From Rhodothermales bacterium (GTDB taxonomy: Bacteria; Bacteroidota; Rhodothermia; Rhodothermales; JANQRZ01): a stretch of 64,000 bases of DNA. Position numbers and translations under genes: made by a program. This document shows, in pieces, positions 38,401 to 46,124 of this stretch (positions are counted from its first letter, which is position 1; the number at the start of each line of letters is the position of its first letter). The notes under the pieces are model-generated. The model saw nothing but the letters and a program-made list of their open reading frames with translations. It had not been told where the DNA came from and did not search any database. Location: the NCBI GenBank assembly GCA_039944855.1, contig JBDUXZ010000029.1, positions 124,001 to 188,000 of the forward strand, written 5' to 3'.

Positions 38401-38425
38401 GCAGCGCGTGACGGTCGTGCGCTAA
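35423..38425 (+). CDS. T9SS-exported beta-propeller + parallel beta-helix protein
   Basis: A 1,000-residue exported protein. Order: signal peptide (to TAAAQ), an SBBP-like beta-propeller of repeated ATFGDVSVTSAGDSDIFLVKYD units (about 25-450), a pectate-lyase-like beta-helix of the polymorphic membrane protein type (about 460-900; SGGGLRCTASVLSVRNT, GGGLVLKDSSPLIVNSRF), and a type A sorting domain (AYPNPFRDLTTLALDI, VEVFDVLGRRVATV, GAYVVRAEG, ending VTVVR). The beta-helix section (about 37100-37960) has clearly lower GC than both flanks. I counted 31 of 60 G+C in the line at 37561 against 42 of 60 at 38221. The ATG at 35423 begins the leader. Confidence 0.85.
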   Translation: MLILRSALLLLACAATAAAQPFVIDDAVSGGGLSADGGDGIALAADGSRYVVGTFEGTATFGDVSVTSAGDSDIFLVKYDDDLDAVWARRAGTGVFNDFGGAVAVAPDGSVYATGFFTGIATFDGGDNPDGELTTFSDFDAFLAKYTPDGDLAWVRQAGGIGQDTGRDVAVDAEGNVYLVGGFDGTATFGDVMLTSAGSSDAFLAKYDSDGEVVWARRSGSDQGDLAYGVAVTDDGRAHVSGSFRGVALFGDLPIQSAGATDVFVVQYDTDGEPVWVEGVGADGSEFTRGGGIGLGPDGSVYVQGSFSNTILIASDVLESQGFTDIFVAKLTPEGNEVWGRRGGGDGTNFSAALAVDASGNALATGYVDGAGTFAGEPVTTQGRDGYLAVFDSEGGLVTVELLGGTGQDTGTGVAVNADRFAATGSFRGTASFGDLDLTSAGSSDVFVIGGPGQVAASSTLFVDADATGSETGLSWADAFTDLQDALALAAAIDFDTLAIWVAEGVYYPTDDSDRTVSFELQTGLALYGGFDGTEAELDQRNWATSETVLSGDIGASGEGSDNSFSVVRADSLAGAAILDGFTVASGHASGVGELSSGGGLRCTASVLSVRNTFFRDHTAASGAGAHLEGCSGLIFNVTFEDNLSTFLGTDDSIGGGGLVLKDSSPLIVNSRFIRNRCASVNFAAGGGVLITGSSPIFVNAEFYGNIADGADSCDGGAMLSRDSYIELINAAFVGNQCEDGFLSNRYSDLLIVNVGATRNQSGIVNSDGFEETLMVRVRNSVLWDNGGAEINEPFKVNVVLSHSVVQGGFDGPFVLNTDPLFAATPSSGPDSEWGTEDDNYGNLRLQEGSPAVGFGRQLFLPPDTFDLDGDGDTEERLPIDLDGGPRVLGNEIDLGAYESPFTVALEPGIGVPAENALGAAYPNPFRDLTTLALDITAAQDVTVEVFDVLGRRVATVHDGPLPVGAHRVVVEARGLPAGAYVVRAEGETFSQSQRVTVVR

Positions 38426-38433
38426 CCGCCCGA

Positions 38434-38658
38434 TCAGTCGCGGCGGAACTGCATGCGCTGGTGGAGGCGGACGCGGCCGGAGGGCTCGCCGTCGATGCGG
38501 ACCTCCTGCCAGCCGTGGAGGTCAGCGTCGTCACCGACGGTCACGGCGGCATCGTCGTCGAGGTCGGCGGCGCGGCGGACGGCTTCCTCGGGCGTGCGGC
38601 CACGGACCCGGCCTCCGTACGCCGCCGGTCCCACGTGGTCGAGTTCGTACTGTGGCAT
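38434..38658 (-). CDS. Small hypothetical protein (74 aa)
   Basis: A 74-residue soluble protein: MPQYELDHVGPAAYGGRV, then RTPEEAVRRAADLDDDAAV and HGWQEVRIDGEPSGRVRL. No signal or membrane segment. The GRTPEEAVRRA helix followed by a strand-rich end suggests a small alpha/beta fold, but I do not recognise the family. It converges with the T9SS protein gene (8-base gap). ATG at 38658 is preferred; one at 38676 would add MNLLDT. The opposite-strand frame here is antisense. Confidence 0.6.
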   Translation of the reverse strand: MPQYELDHVGPAAYGGRVRGRTPEEAVRRAADLDDDAAVTVGDDADLHGWQEVRIDGEPSGRVRLHQRMQFRRD

Positions 38659-38843
38659 GGTATCGAGTAAGTTCACTGCGAAGGGACAGACAAGATACCC
38701 TGCGCGGAAGCGCTACCGGAACGGACGACGCCGCTCGCACGTCCAATTACAGCGTATCCACGGTGCCTTAACCGCCCCGTCCCGCGCCGCCCTCGTCCGC
38801 TTCCCCCGCATTCCTTTTTCGTTTACGTAGTTACCCACGCCCC

Positions 38844-40076
38844 ATGGCTGATTCCTCGCAGACCCTCCACACCCAGGGCGACGGCTCGTCCCTCGCCGCC
38901 GTCGCTACCGAGCCCAACGCCCAGCAGACCGACGCGACGACGGCGAAGGCCGCCGGGCTGCGCGGCGCGCCCGACCACGTCGCCGACGACTTCCTCCCGA
39001 TCAACGGGACCGACTACGTCGAGTTCTACGTCGGGAACGCGAAGCAGGCGGCGTACTACTACGCCGCGGCGTTCGGCTTCGAGATCGTCGCCTACCGGGG
39101 GCCGGAGACGGGCCACCGCGAGGCCGCGAGCTATCTCCTCAAGCAGGACAAGATCCGGTTCGTCTTCACGACGGCGCTCCACTCCGGCCACCCGATTGCC
39201 CACCACGTCGCCAAGCACGGCGACGGCGTGAAGGACATCGCGCTGTGGGTGGACGACGCCACGAAATCGTTCGAGGAAGTCACCAAGCGCGGGGCCGTCG
39301 CGGTGCGCGAGCCCGAAGTGCTCGAAGACGAGCACGGCCGCGTCGTCGTCTCCGCGATGGGGACGTACGGGGACACGATCCACACGTTCGTCGAGCGGAA
39401 GGACTACGACGGCCTCTTCATGCCCGGCTTCGAGGCGTGGGAGAACGACGACTGGAAGCCGGAAGGCGTCGGGCTCAAATACGTCGACCACTGCGTCGGG
39501 AACGTCCACCTCGGCGACATGAACCGCTTCGTCGAGTACTACTCCGAGACGATGGGCTTCCGCAACATCATCGCCTTTACCGACTCCGACATCCAGACGG
39601 AGTACTCGTCGCTGATGTCGAAGGTGATGTCGAACGGGAACGAGCGGATCAAATTCCCGATCAACGAGCCCGCCAAGGGCAAGCGCAAGAGCCAGATCGA
39701 CGAGTACCTCGACTTCTACGACGGCGCCGGCGTGCAGCACGTCGCGATGGCGACCGACGACATCCTCGATACGGTCTCGAAGCTCCGCAGCCGCGGCGTT
39801 CAGTTCCTCACCGTCCCGACGACGTACTACGACCAACTGCAAGGCCGAGTCGGCACGATCGACGAGCCCGTCGACGAGCTCGCCAAGCTCGGCATCCTCG
39901 TCGACCGCGACCCTGATGGCTACCTCCTGCAGATCTTTACGAAGCCCGTCGAGGACCGCCCGACCGTCTTCTACGAGATCATCCAGCGCAAGGGCGCGCG
40001 CACGTTCGGCGAGGGCAACTTCAAAGCGCTCTTCGAAGCCATCGAGCGCGAGCAGGAACGGCGAGGGAATCTCTAG
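38844..40076 (+). CDS. hppD: 4-hydroxyphenylpyruvate dioxygenase
   Basis: A 410-residue Fe(II) dioxygenase with two VOC domains. It turns 4-hydroxyphenylpyruvate into homogentisate, the second step of tyrosine breakdown. The metal ligands are visible: His in KYVDHCVGNV, His in GAGVQHVAMATDDI, and Glu in FYEIIQRKGARTFGEGNF, with the typical C-terminal helix. An N-terminal extension of about 45 polar residues (to HVADDFLPINGTDYVEFYV) is longer than in many bacterial enzymes and resembles the eukaryote-like group. It is followed by hmgA, the next enzyme, after a 90-base repeat-filled gap. Confidence 0.95.
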   Translation: MADSSQTLHTQGDGSSLAAVATEPNAQQTDATTAKAAGLRGAPDHVADDFLPINGTDYVEFYVGNAKQAAYYYAAAFGFEIVAYRGPETGHREAASYLLKQDKIRFVFTTALHSGHPIAHHVAKHGDGVKDIALWVDDATKSFEEVTKRGAVAVREPEVLEDEHGRVVVSAMGTYGDTIHTFVERKDYDGLFMPGFEAWENDDWKPEGVGLKYVDHCVGNVHLGDMNRFVEYYSETMGFRNIIAFTDSDIQTEYSSLMSKVMSNGNERIKFPINEPAKGKRKSQIDEYLDFYDGAGVQHVAMATDDILDTVSKLRSRGVQFLTVPTTYYDQLQGRVGTIDEPVDELAKLGILVDRDPDGYLLQIFTKPVEDRPTVFYEIIQRKGARTFGEGNFKALFEAIEREQERRGNL

Positions 40077-40165
40077 TTACGAGTGACGAACGACGAGCGA
40101 CGAATGCTGACCTCGCCGCTCATCCCCCACTCGTAACTCAACACTCGTAACTCAACACTCGAAAT
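40071..40165. repeat. Tandem and inverted short-repeat array between hppD and hmgA
   Basis: Two perfect 14-base copies of ACTCGTAACTCAAC (40129-40142, 40143-40156) plus a partial third, preceded by related degenerate pieces (GACGAACGACGAGCGACGAATG). AGTTACGAGTG at 40075-40085 is the exact complement of CACTCGTAACT at 40128-40138, so a large hairpin is possible. The repeat begins on the hppD stop codon. Confidence 0.75.
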
Positions 40166-40166
40166 C

Positions 40167-41426
40167 ATGCCGTATTACGTCCGCATGGGGAACGTGCCGC
40201 ACAAGCGCCACACGCAGTTCCCTCGCCCCGACGGCGCGCTCTACACCGAAGAGGTCATCGGCGCCGAGGGGTTCTCCGGGATCCAGTCGATCGCCTACCA
40301 CATCCACCCGCCGACGCTCGTCGAGCGCGTCCTCGAGCCGGAGCCCTACGCCGTCGAGTTCGTCGAGAAAGACTTCCTCCGCCACCGCCACTTCCTCGGC
40401 AAAGAGGTCGACCCCGGCGGCGACTGGCTGACGGGCCGCCGCTACATCATGGGCAACCCCGACGTCAACCTCGCGCTCTGCGCCCCGACCGAGGCGATGG
40501 GCGAGAACGAGTTCTTCAAGAACGCGACCCACGATGAGCTGATCTACGTCCACGACGGCGAGGGCCGTCTCGAGACCGTGCTCGGCACCGTCGAGTTCAC
40601 GAAGGGCGACTACGTCCACGTCCCGCGCACGATCACGCACCGCTGGGTGTTCACCGGCGACGTACAGCCTCGCCTGCTCGTGATCGAGGCACCGACACAG
40701 TTCAGCCCGCCGAAGCGGTACCGCAACAACTTCGGCCAGCTCTTGGAGCACTCGCCGTACTGCGAGCGCGACTTCCGCCCGCCGGGCGAGCTGACCACGA
40801 TCGACGAGAAGGGCGAGTTCATCGTCCGCATCAAGAAGCACGGCAAGCTCCACCCGTTCGTCTACCGCTACCACCCGTTCGACGTGGTCGGCTGGGATGG
40901 CTACATGTACCCCAACGCGATTTCGATCCACGACTTCGAGCCGATCACCGGCCGCATCCACCAGCCGCCGCCCGTGCACCAGATGTACGAGGCGCACAAC
41001 TTCGTCGTCTGCTCGTTCGTGCCGCGCCTCTTCGACTACCACCCGGACTCGATCCCAGCACCGTACAACCACTCGAACATCGACTCCGACGAGGTGCTCT
41101 ACTACGCCGAGGGCGATTTCATGTCGCGCAAGGGGATCGAGCGCGGCAGCTTCACGCTCCACCCCGGCGGCATCCCGCACGGCCCGCACCCGGGCACGAC
41201 GGAGGCGTCGATCGGCAAGACGGAGACGCACGAGCTCGCGGTGATGGTGGACACGTTCCGCCCGCTCCACCTCACCAAAGATGCGCTCGACATCGAGGAC
41301 GAGGACTACATCTACTCGTGGCAGCCGGAGAAGCACGGGCACCCGCTCCCCGACGCCGCGCCCGTCCCGCCGCACGCGGGTGACGGCGCGATGACGGACG
41401 CCTCCCCGGCCGACGCAGCGCGCTGA
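40167..41426 (+). CDS. hmgA: Homogentisate 1,2-dioxygenase
   Basis: A 419-residue cupin-fold Fe(II) dioxygenase that opens homogentisate to maleylacetoacetate, the step after HppD. Family-typical parts are the N-terminal HTQFPRPDGALYTEEVIG, the central FTKGDYVHVPRTITHRW and HPFVYRYHPFDVVGWDGY, the EAHNFVVCSFVPRLFDYHP block and the metal-site GGIPHGPHPG. No fumarylacetoacetase or maleylacetoacetate isomerase gene is near, so the pathway must be completed elsewhere. An intrinsic terminator follows at 41452. Confidence 0.95.
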   Translation: MPYYVRMGNVPHKRHTQFPRPDGALYTEEVIGAEGFSGIQSIAYHIHPPTLVERVLEPEPYAVEFVEKDFLRHRHFLGKEVDPGGDWLTGRRYIMGNPDVNLALCAPTEAMGENEFFKNATHDELIYVHDGEGRLETVLGTVEFTKGDYVHVPRTITHRWVFTGDVQPRLLVIEAPTQFSPPKRYRNNFGQLLEHSPYCERDFRPPGELTTIDEKGEFIVRIKKHGKLHPFVYRYHPFDVVGWDGYMYPNAISIHDFEPITGRIHQPPPVHQMYEAHNFVVCSFVPRLFDYHPDSIPAPYNHSNIDSDEVLYYAEGDFMSRKGIERGSFTLHPGGIPHGPHPGTTEASIGKTETHELAVMVDTFRPLHLTKDALDIEDEDYIYSWQPEKHGHPLPDAAPVPPHAGDGAMTDASPADAAR

Positions 41427-41445
41427 GAGATATCCGTCCGACGCG

Positions 41446-41453
41446 TACCTTGG
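41446..41453 (+). promoter_or_regulatory. Candidate -7 element (TACCTTGG) of the porin-like gene
   Basis: Fits TAnnTT 56 bases before the ATG at 41510, but overlaps the start of the hmgA terminator stem. Confidence 0.25.
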
Positions 41454-41490
41454 TGGGGGCGACCGATCCGGTCGCCCCCACCTCGTTTTC
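41452..41490 (+). terminator. Intrinsic terminator after hmgA
   Basis: GGTGGGGGCGACC (41452-41464), loop GATCC, and the exact complement GGTCGCCCCCACC (41470-41482), followed by TCGTTTTC. A strong 13-base stem with a short U-rich tail. It separates the tyrosine genes from the porin-like gene. Confidence 0.85.
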
Positions 41491-41509
41491 CCCCGGCCCC
41501 TCTCCCACC

Positions 41510-42568
41510 ATGCCGCTCCCCTCGCACCGATCCTGGCTCGCCCCCTTGCTCCTCCTGCTCATGCTCGCCGCCCCGGCGCGCGCGCAAGAACGCCCCACCG
41601 AGGACGACGAGGAAGCGGGCAGCGGCCAGACCGAAACCGACAAGGAGGGGCTGTACGACGAACTCGTCGCCCAATTCCAGCGAGACTACCTCCGGTTCAC
41701 GGCGCTCATCCAGGTCGTCCCCCAACTCATCCTCGAAGACACCGAGGCGGTGCAGAGTGGCTTCAGCATCGCCGCGGCTCGATTCGGGATCGCCGGGTTG
41801 CTCGACGGCGGGTTTGGCTACCGGATCCAAGCGGAGTTCGCCAGAAGCCCGGCGCTCCTGGACGCCTACGTGAGCTACCGCCCGAACGAGGCGACCCGGA
41901 TCTTGGTCGGACGCCACAAAGTGCCGTTCTCGTACGAGTTCTTGACCTCGGCCGCCGGGATCGACTTCGTCAACCGCTCGCGGGTCGTCCGCGCGCTCGC
42001 CCCTGGACGGGGAGTCGGGGGATCGATGCGGACGCAGGTGGCCGGCGAGGCGCTCACCCTGCGCGCGGGCCTCTTCAACGCCTCGTTCAATACGACGGTG
42101 GACGGTCGCACCGTCCGCCAGGCACAGCGCGGCGGGTTCACCTTCGTCGGTCGCGCGCAGAGCACGACGCAGCCCTCCAGCGGCACGACGCTGATCGTCG
42201 GCGCGAACGTCGCCTACGACACCCCGGATACGGCCAAGGCCCTCGACGTGCCCGGCCGCCTGCTTCTCGGTGCCGACGTCCGCCTCCGCGCCGGCCCCTT
42301 CCTGCTCGCCGCCGAAGGCATCGCGGAGCGCGTCGGGGACGACGTGTTCCCCGACAGCGACGGGTTCTACCTCACCGGCGGCGTCGACCTCAACGCGAAC
42401 AACCGTCTCCTCGTCCGCTTCGATCGCTTCGAAGGGTCCGACGAAGTGTTGCTCGGCTACAACCTCACGCTCACCCGCGCCGCCGCCTTCCAGGCCAACG
42501 TCGTCCTCCCCCTCGACGACGCGGCCGAACCCACGCAGGCGCTCCTGAACGTCCAGCTCGGATTTTAA
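41510..42568 (+). CDS. Porin-like outer-membrane protein (phosphate-selective porin O/P type)
   Basis: A 352-residue protein with a signal peptide (to APARAQ), a short acidic linker (TEDDEEAGSGQTETD), and then barrel strands. The strands show the OprP/OprO style RYQAEFARSPALLDAYVSYRP-like and RILVGRHKVPFSYEF segments and end in a final aromatic strand LLNVQLGF with C-terminal Phe. Such proteins form diffusion channels. Its stop overlaps the start of the acyl-CoA synthetase by one base (TAATG), so the two are co-translated. What passes through is unknown; an acid that the synthetase activates would fit. Confidence 0.7.
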   Translation: MPLPSHRSWLAPLLLLLMLAAPARAQERPTEDDEEAGSGQTETDKEGLYDELVAQFQRDYLRFTALIQVVPQLILEDTEAVQSGFSIAAARFGIAGLLDGGFGYRIQAEFARSPALLDAYVSYRPNEATRILVGRHKVPFSYEFLTSAAGIDFVNRSRVVRALAPGRGVGGSMRTQVAGEALTLRAGLFNASFNTTVDGRTVRQAQRGGFTFVGRAQSTTQPSSGTTLIVGANVAYDTPDTAKALDVPGRLLLGADVRLRAGPFLLAAEGIAERVGDDVFPDSDGFYLTGGVDLNANNRLLVRFDRFEGSDEVLLGYNLTLTRAAAFQANVVLPLDDAAEPTQALLNVQLGF

Positions 42569-44544
42569 TGCCCATGCCCTCCGCTCCGCTCACCTTCCCC
42601 TTCGGCCAGGAGATCGCCTGGCGGCCCGACCCCGACCAGCGCACCAACCTCCACCGCTTCATGGAGCGCGTCGGCGTGGACGATTACGACGCGCTCTGCC
42701 GGTGGGCCGTCGACGACGTCGGCCGCTTCTGGCACGCCGTGCTCGAATCGCTCGACGTGCAGTTTTACCGGCCGTACGACCGCACCCTTGACACAGCGGA
42801 GGGCATCGAGTTTCCGATGTGGTGCGTCGGCGGCGAGATGAACATCGTCCACAACCTGCTCGACAAGTGGCAGGACACGGAGGTCGCCGGGCGCGACGCA
42901 ATCCGCTACGAGAGCGAAGAAGGCGAGGTCCGCACGATGACGTACGCCGAGCTGCACCGCGAGGTGAGCCGTTGTGCCTCCGCACTCCGCGCGCTCGGGC
43001 TTGGGAAGGGCGACGCCGTCGGGCTCTACATGCCGATGACGCCGGAGATCGTCGTCGCCTTCCTCGCCGTCGCGAAGATTGGCGGCGTGATCCTTCCCCT
43101 CTTCTCGGGCTACGGCGCCCAGGCCGTCGCCACCCGCCTCGCCGACGGGGAGGCCAAAGCGCTCTTCGTGGCGAACGCCCTCGCGCGGCGCGGCCGAGCG
43201 ATCCCGATGAAACCGACCGCCGACGAAGCCCTCGCGGACGTGCCGAGCGTCGAGCACGTGATCGTCTTCGAGCACGTCCCCGGCCTCGACGTGCCGATGA
43301 CGGACGGCCGCGACCGGACATGGGACGACCTCATGGCCCTCGGCACGGACGATCCCCACGCGGTGGCGACGGAGCGCACGAGTGCCGAAGACCTCGTCAT
43401 GCTGATCTACACGAGCGGCACGACGGGCGCGCCGAAGGGCGCGGTCCACACCCACTGCGGCTTCCCGATCAAAGCGGCGCAGGACATGGCGCATCCGATG
43501 GATCTGCGCGCGGGCGACGTGATGTGGTGGATGAGCGATATGGGCTGGATGATGGGCCCGTGGCTCGTTTTCGGCACCCTCCTCAACGCCGCTACCCTCG
43601 TGCTCTTCGACGGCGCGCCCGACTACCCCGAGCCCGACCGGACGTGGGCGCTGTGCGAGCGGCACGGCGTCACCCACCTCGGTCTGAGCCCCACGCTCGT
43701 CCGCTCGCTCATGCCTCATGGCACCGAGCCCATCGCCAAGCACGACCTCAGCGCGCTCCGCGCCGTCGGCTCGACGGGCAGCCCGTGGGACCCGGAAAGC
43801 TGGACGTGGCTGTTCGAAAACGTCCTCGATTCCAGCAAGCCGATCCTCAACTACTCCGGCGGGACCGAGATCTCCGGCGGCATCGTCTGCGGCAACTTCC
43901 TCCAGCCGCTCAAGCCGTGCGCGTTCTCCGGCCCCGTCGTCGGGATGGACGCCGACGTGGTGAACGACGCGGGCGAGCCGGTGCGGGGCGAAGTCGGCGA
44001 GCTCGTGATCCGGCAGCCGTGGATCGGGATGACGCGTGGGTTCTGGGGCGACCGCGCGCGCTACCTCGACTCGTACTGGCGCCGACACCCCGCCCTCTGG
44101 ACGCACGGCGACTTCGCTGCCGTCGACGCGGACGGGCTGTGGTACATCCTCGGTCGGAGCGACGACACCATCAAAGTCGCTGGCAAGCGGCTCGGGCCGG
44201 CCGAGGTCGAGGCCGTGCTGAACGCGCACCCGGCTGTGCTAGAGAGCGCGGCGGTCGGCGTACCGCACGACATCAAAGGGCAGGAGGTCGTCGCCTTCTG
44301 CGTGCTCGCCGCCGGGCACGCGCCGAGCGAGGAACTCCGCGCCGACCTCGTCGCCCGGCTCGTGGATGCGCTCGGCAAGCCGCTGAAGCCGCGCGAGGTG
44401 AAGTTCGCGACGGCCCTCCCGAAGACGCGGAACGCGAAGGTGATGCGCCGGCTTATCCGGGCCGCCTACCTCGGCGACGCCCTCGGCGACACGACGAGCC
44501 TGGAAGAGCCGGCGGCGGTGGACGCCGTGCGTGATGCGGTGTGA
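42568..44544 (+). CDS. Acyl-CoA synthetase of the acetyl/acetoacetyl-CoA synthetase group
   Basis: A 658-residue AMP-forming enzyme. It has the P-loop-like LIYTSGTTGAPKGAVHTH near residue 280, the adenylate motif in ILNYSGGTEISGG, the hinge GRSDDTIKVAGKRLGPAEVE, and the C-terminal catalytic Lys in KTRNAKVMRRLIR, a known site of acetyl regulation in this family. It makes acyl-CoA from a short acid, CoA and ATP. The full length and N-terminal ACAS-like domain fit acetate, propionate or acetoacetate. It follows the porin gene by a one-base overlap. Tyrosine breakdown yields acetoacetate, which would suit this enzyme, but that link is inference. Confidence 0.88.
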   Translation: MPMPSAPLTFPFGQEIAWRPDPDQRTNLHRFMERVGVDDYDALCRWAVDDVGRFWHAVLESLDVQFYRPYDRTLDTAEGIEFPMWCVGGEMNIVHNLLDKWQDTEVAGRDAIRYESEEGEVRTMTYAELHREVSRCASALRALGLGKGDAVGLYMPMTPEIVVAFLAVAKIGGVILPLFSGYGAQAVATRLADGEAKALFVANALARRGRAIPMKPTADEALADVPSVEHVIVFEHVPGLDVPMTDGRDRTWDDLMALGTDDPHAVATERTSAEDLVMLIYTSGTTGAPKGAVHTHCGFPIKAAQDMAHPMDLRAGDVMWWMSDMGWMMGPWLVFGTLLNAATLVLFDGAPDYPEPDRTWALCERHGVTHLGLSPTLVRSLMPHGTEPIAKHDLSALRAVGSTGSPWDPESWTWLFENVLDSSKPILNYSGGTEISGGIVCGNFLQPLKPCAFSGPVVGMDADVVNDAGEPVRGEVGELVIRQPWIGMTRGFWGDRARYLDSYWRRHPALWTHGDFAAVDADGLWYILGRSDDTIKVAGKRLGPAEVEAVLNAHPAVLESAAVGVPHDIKGQEVVAFCVLAAGHAPSEELRADLVARLVDALGKPLKPREVKFATALPKTRNAKVMRRLIRAAYLGDALGDTTSLEEPAAVDAVRDAV

Positions 44545-44615
44545 GCGGATTGACTTGCGCAGATAGGAGGTTCTATTATCAGGGGCCGCTTCCCAATCAT
44601 CTTGCTGCGTGCCCC

Positions 44616-46055
44616 ATGTGTCTCTCTGCTCGTTTTCTACCCCTCGTTCTCCTCAACGCATTTTTTCTTGCCGCTGCACTTCCCGGATTCGCCGTGCAGG
44701 CTCAAGTCTGTCAGGGGAGTTTCGAGCTAGATACACAGGCAGAGGTAGACGCTTTCGACTGCGCGGAGGTGACGGGTAACCTGATGATCGGTGGCGTAGT
44801 GAGCTCCATCGATAGCCTCCACAGTCTAGTCTCTGTCGGAGGCACCCTTCGCCTCAGTTCAAGAGGTGGGCTGAACGACCTTGCCGGACTCGGTGCTCTC
44901 GTCTCTGCCGGAACCCTCTTCATTACGCACAATGAGTCACTCGTACACCTCAACGGCCTCACCAGCCTCTCTGAAGTGGGCAACATCCACATCTCAGGCA
45001 ACGAGGAACTTCTCGATGTGGCTGGTCTCCTCGCTCTGACCTACGTCGAGGGGGACGTCGTTATCGCGGGGAACGACGTCCTCAGCACCCTCGAAGGACT
45101 CGCTGGGCTTACCTCTGTTGGAGGGCTTCTCTCAATTAACCGCAGCAACGCGCTCTCTGACTTGGATGGGCTTCATAACATCGTGTCTGTTGGGAGCCTT
45201 ACAGTGTATGAGAGCGAGAATCTCACGAACCTTCGCGGCCTCGGTGCGCTCGCTTCGGTCGGGGAAGCCGCCTACATCTATAACAACGACGCGCTCGCTG
45301 ATCTCGGTGGACTCAACAACCTTATCGCTGTGGAGGGACTCCTCGAAATATCCTACAACAGCGCCCTCTACAGTCTCCAAGGGCTCGAATCCCTCCTCTC
45401 GATTGGGGAACTGGTCATCGAAGGCAATGGCGTACTTACCAACCTCGAGGGCCTCGATGCTCTCGCCTCAACGGACGACAATCTCATTATAACAGGTAAC
45501 GGCGCGCTCACCGATCTCGACAACCTCAACGGTCTTACCGCTATCGGGGGAAGACTCCAGATCAATGCTAACGACGCCCTTCCCCACCTCGACGGCCTCG
45601 CCAACCTCATTGCTGTAGCGGAGGGGCTCCGCGTCTTCTCGAACAACGTACTCAGTTCATGCACGGTCGGCCTCTACGATCTCCTCGCTAACGATGGCGT
45701 CGGCGGCGATATCGATATATCCAACAACGCAACTGGCTGCAATTCCGTTGAGGAGATCCTCAATTCAGTCGATGCCGAGGACGAAGCGACACCGGCCGTG
45801 ACAGCCCTCGCCGCGCCCTTTCCCAATCCCACCGCCGGGACTACCACGCTCGCCTTTACCCTCGCCGAGCTCGCCGACGTCCGCCTCACCGTCTACGACG
45901 CACTCGGCCGCCGCGTGGCGACGCTCGCCGATGGACCTCACGCATCGGGCACGCACGAGGCGGCGTGGGGCGCGGGGCTCCCGGCGGGGACGTACGTCGT
46001 GCGATTCGAGACGAGCGAGGAAGCGTGGACCGAGCGCGTGACGCTCGTCCGCTAG
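44616..46055 (+). CDS. T9SS-exported receptor-L-domain/leucine-rich-like repeat protein
   Basis: A 479-residue exported protein with signal peptide (to FAVQAQ), about thirteen repeats of about 24 residues (pattern GN-x-x-L-x-x-L-x-G-L-x-x-L-x-x-V-x-G-x-L-x-I), and a type A sorting domain (APFPNPTAGTTTLAFTL, LTVYDALGRRVATL, GTYVVRFETS, ending VTLVR). The repeats match receptor L-domain or LRR-like surface proteins used in binding. The repeat part has lower GC (29 of 60 at line 45301 by my count) than the sorting domain (45 of 60 at 45901). The ATG at 44616 begins the leader. It starts 71 bases after the synthetase stop. Confidence 0.82.
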   Translation: MCLSARFLPLVLLNAFFLAAALPGFAVQAQVCQGSFELDTQAEVDAFDCAEVTGNLMIGGVVSSIDSLHSLVSVGGTLRLSSRGGLNDLAGLGALVSAGTLFITHNESLVHLNGLTSLSEVGNIHISGNEELLDVAGLLALTYVEGDVVIAGNDVLSTLEGLAGLTSVGGLLSINRSNALSDLDGLHNIVSVGSLTVYESENLTNLRGLGALASVGEAAYIYNNDALADLGGLNNLIAVEGLLEISYNSALYSLQGLESLLSIGELVIEGNGVLTNLEGLDALASTDDNLIITGNGALTDLDNLNGLTAIGGRLQINANDALPHLDGLANLIAVAEGLRVFSNNVLSSCTVGLYDLLANDGVGGDIDISNNATGCNSVEEILNSVDAEDEATPAVTALAAPFPNPTAGTTTLAFTLAELADVRLTVYDALGRRVATLADGPHASGTHEAAWGAGLPAGTYVVRFETSEEAWTERVTLVR

Positions 46056-46066
46056 CCAAACGAAAA

Positions 46067-46096
46067 CAGGGCAGGAAGCCGGAGCCTCCTGCCCTG
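46067..46096 (-). terminator. Intrinsic terminator of the glycine-zipper gene
   Basis: CAGGGCAGGA (46067-46076) pairs with TCCTGCCCTG (46087-46096), loop of 10. On the minus strand it ends in TTTTCG, so it mainly serves the leftward gene; the + side lacks a T-tract. Confidence 0.75.
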
Positions 46097-46124
46097 CTGC
46101 CAGGGTTGCCGTACGAGCCGCGCG

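Noticed and set aside
40129-40161. Possible CRISPR array
   Set aside because: Two and a bit tandem 14-base units without spacers, and no cas genes in the window.
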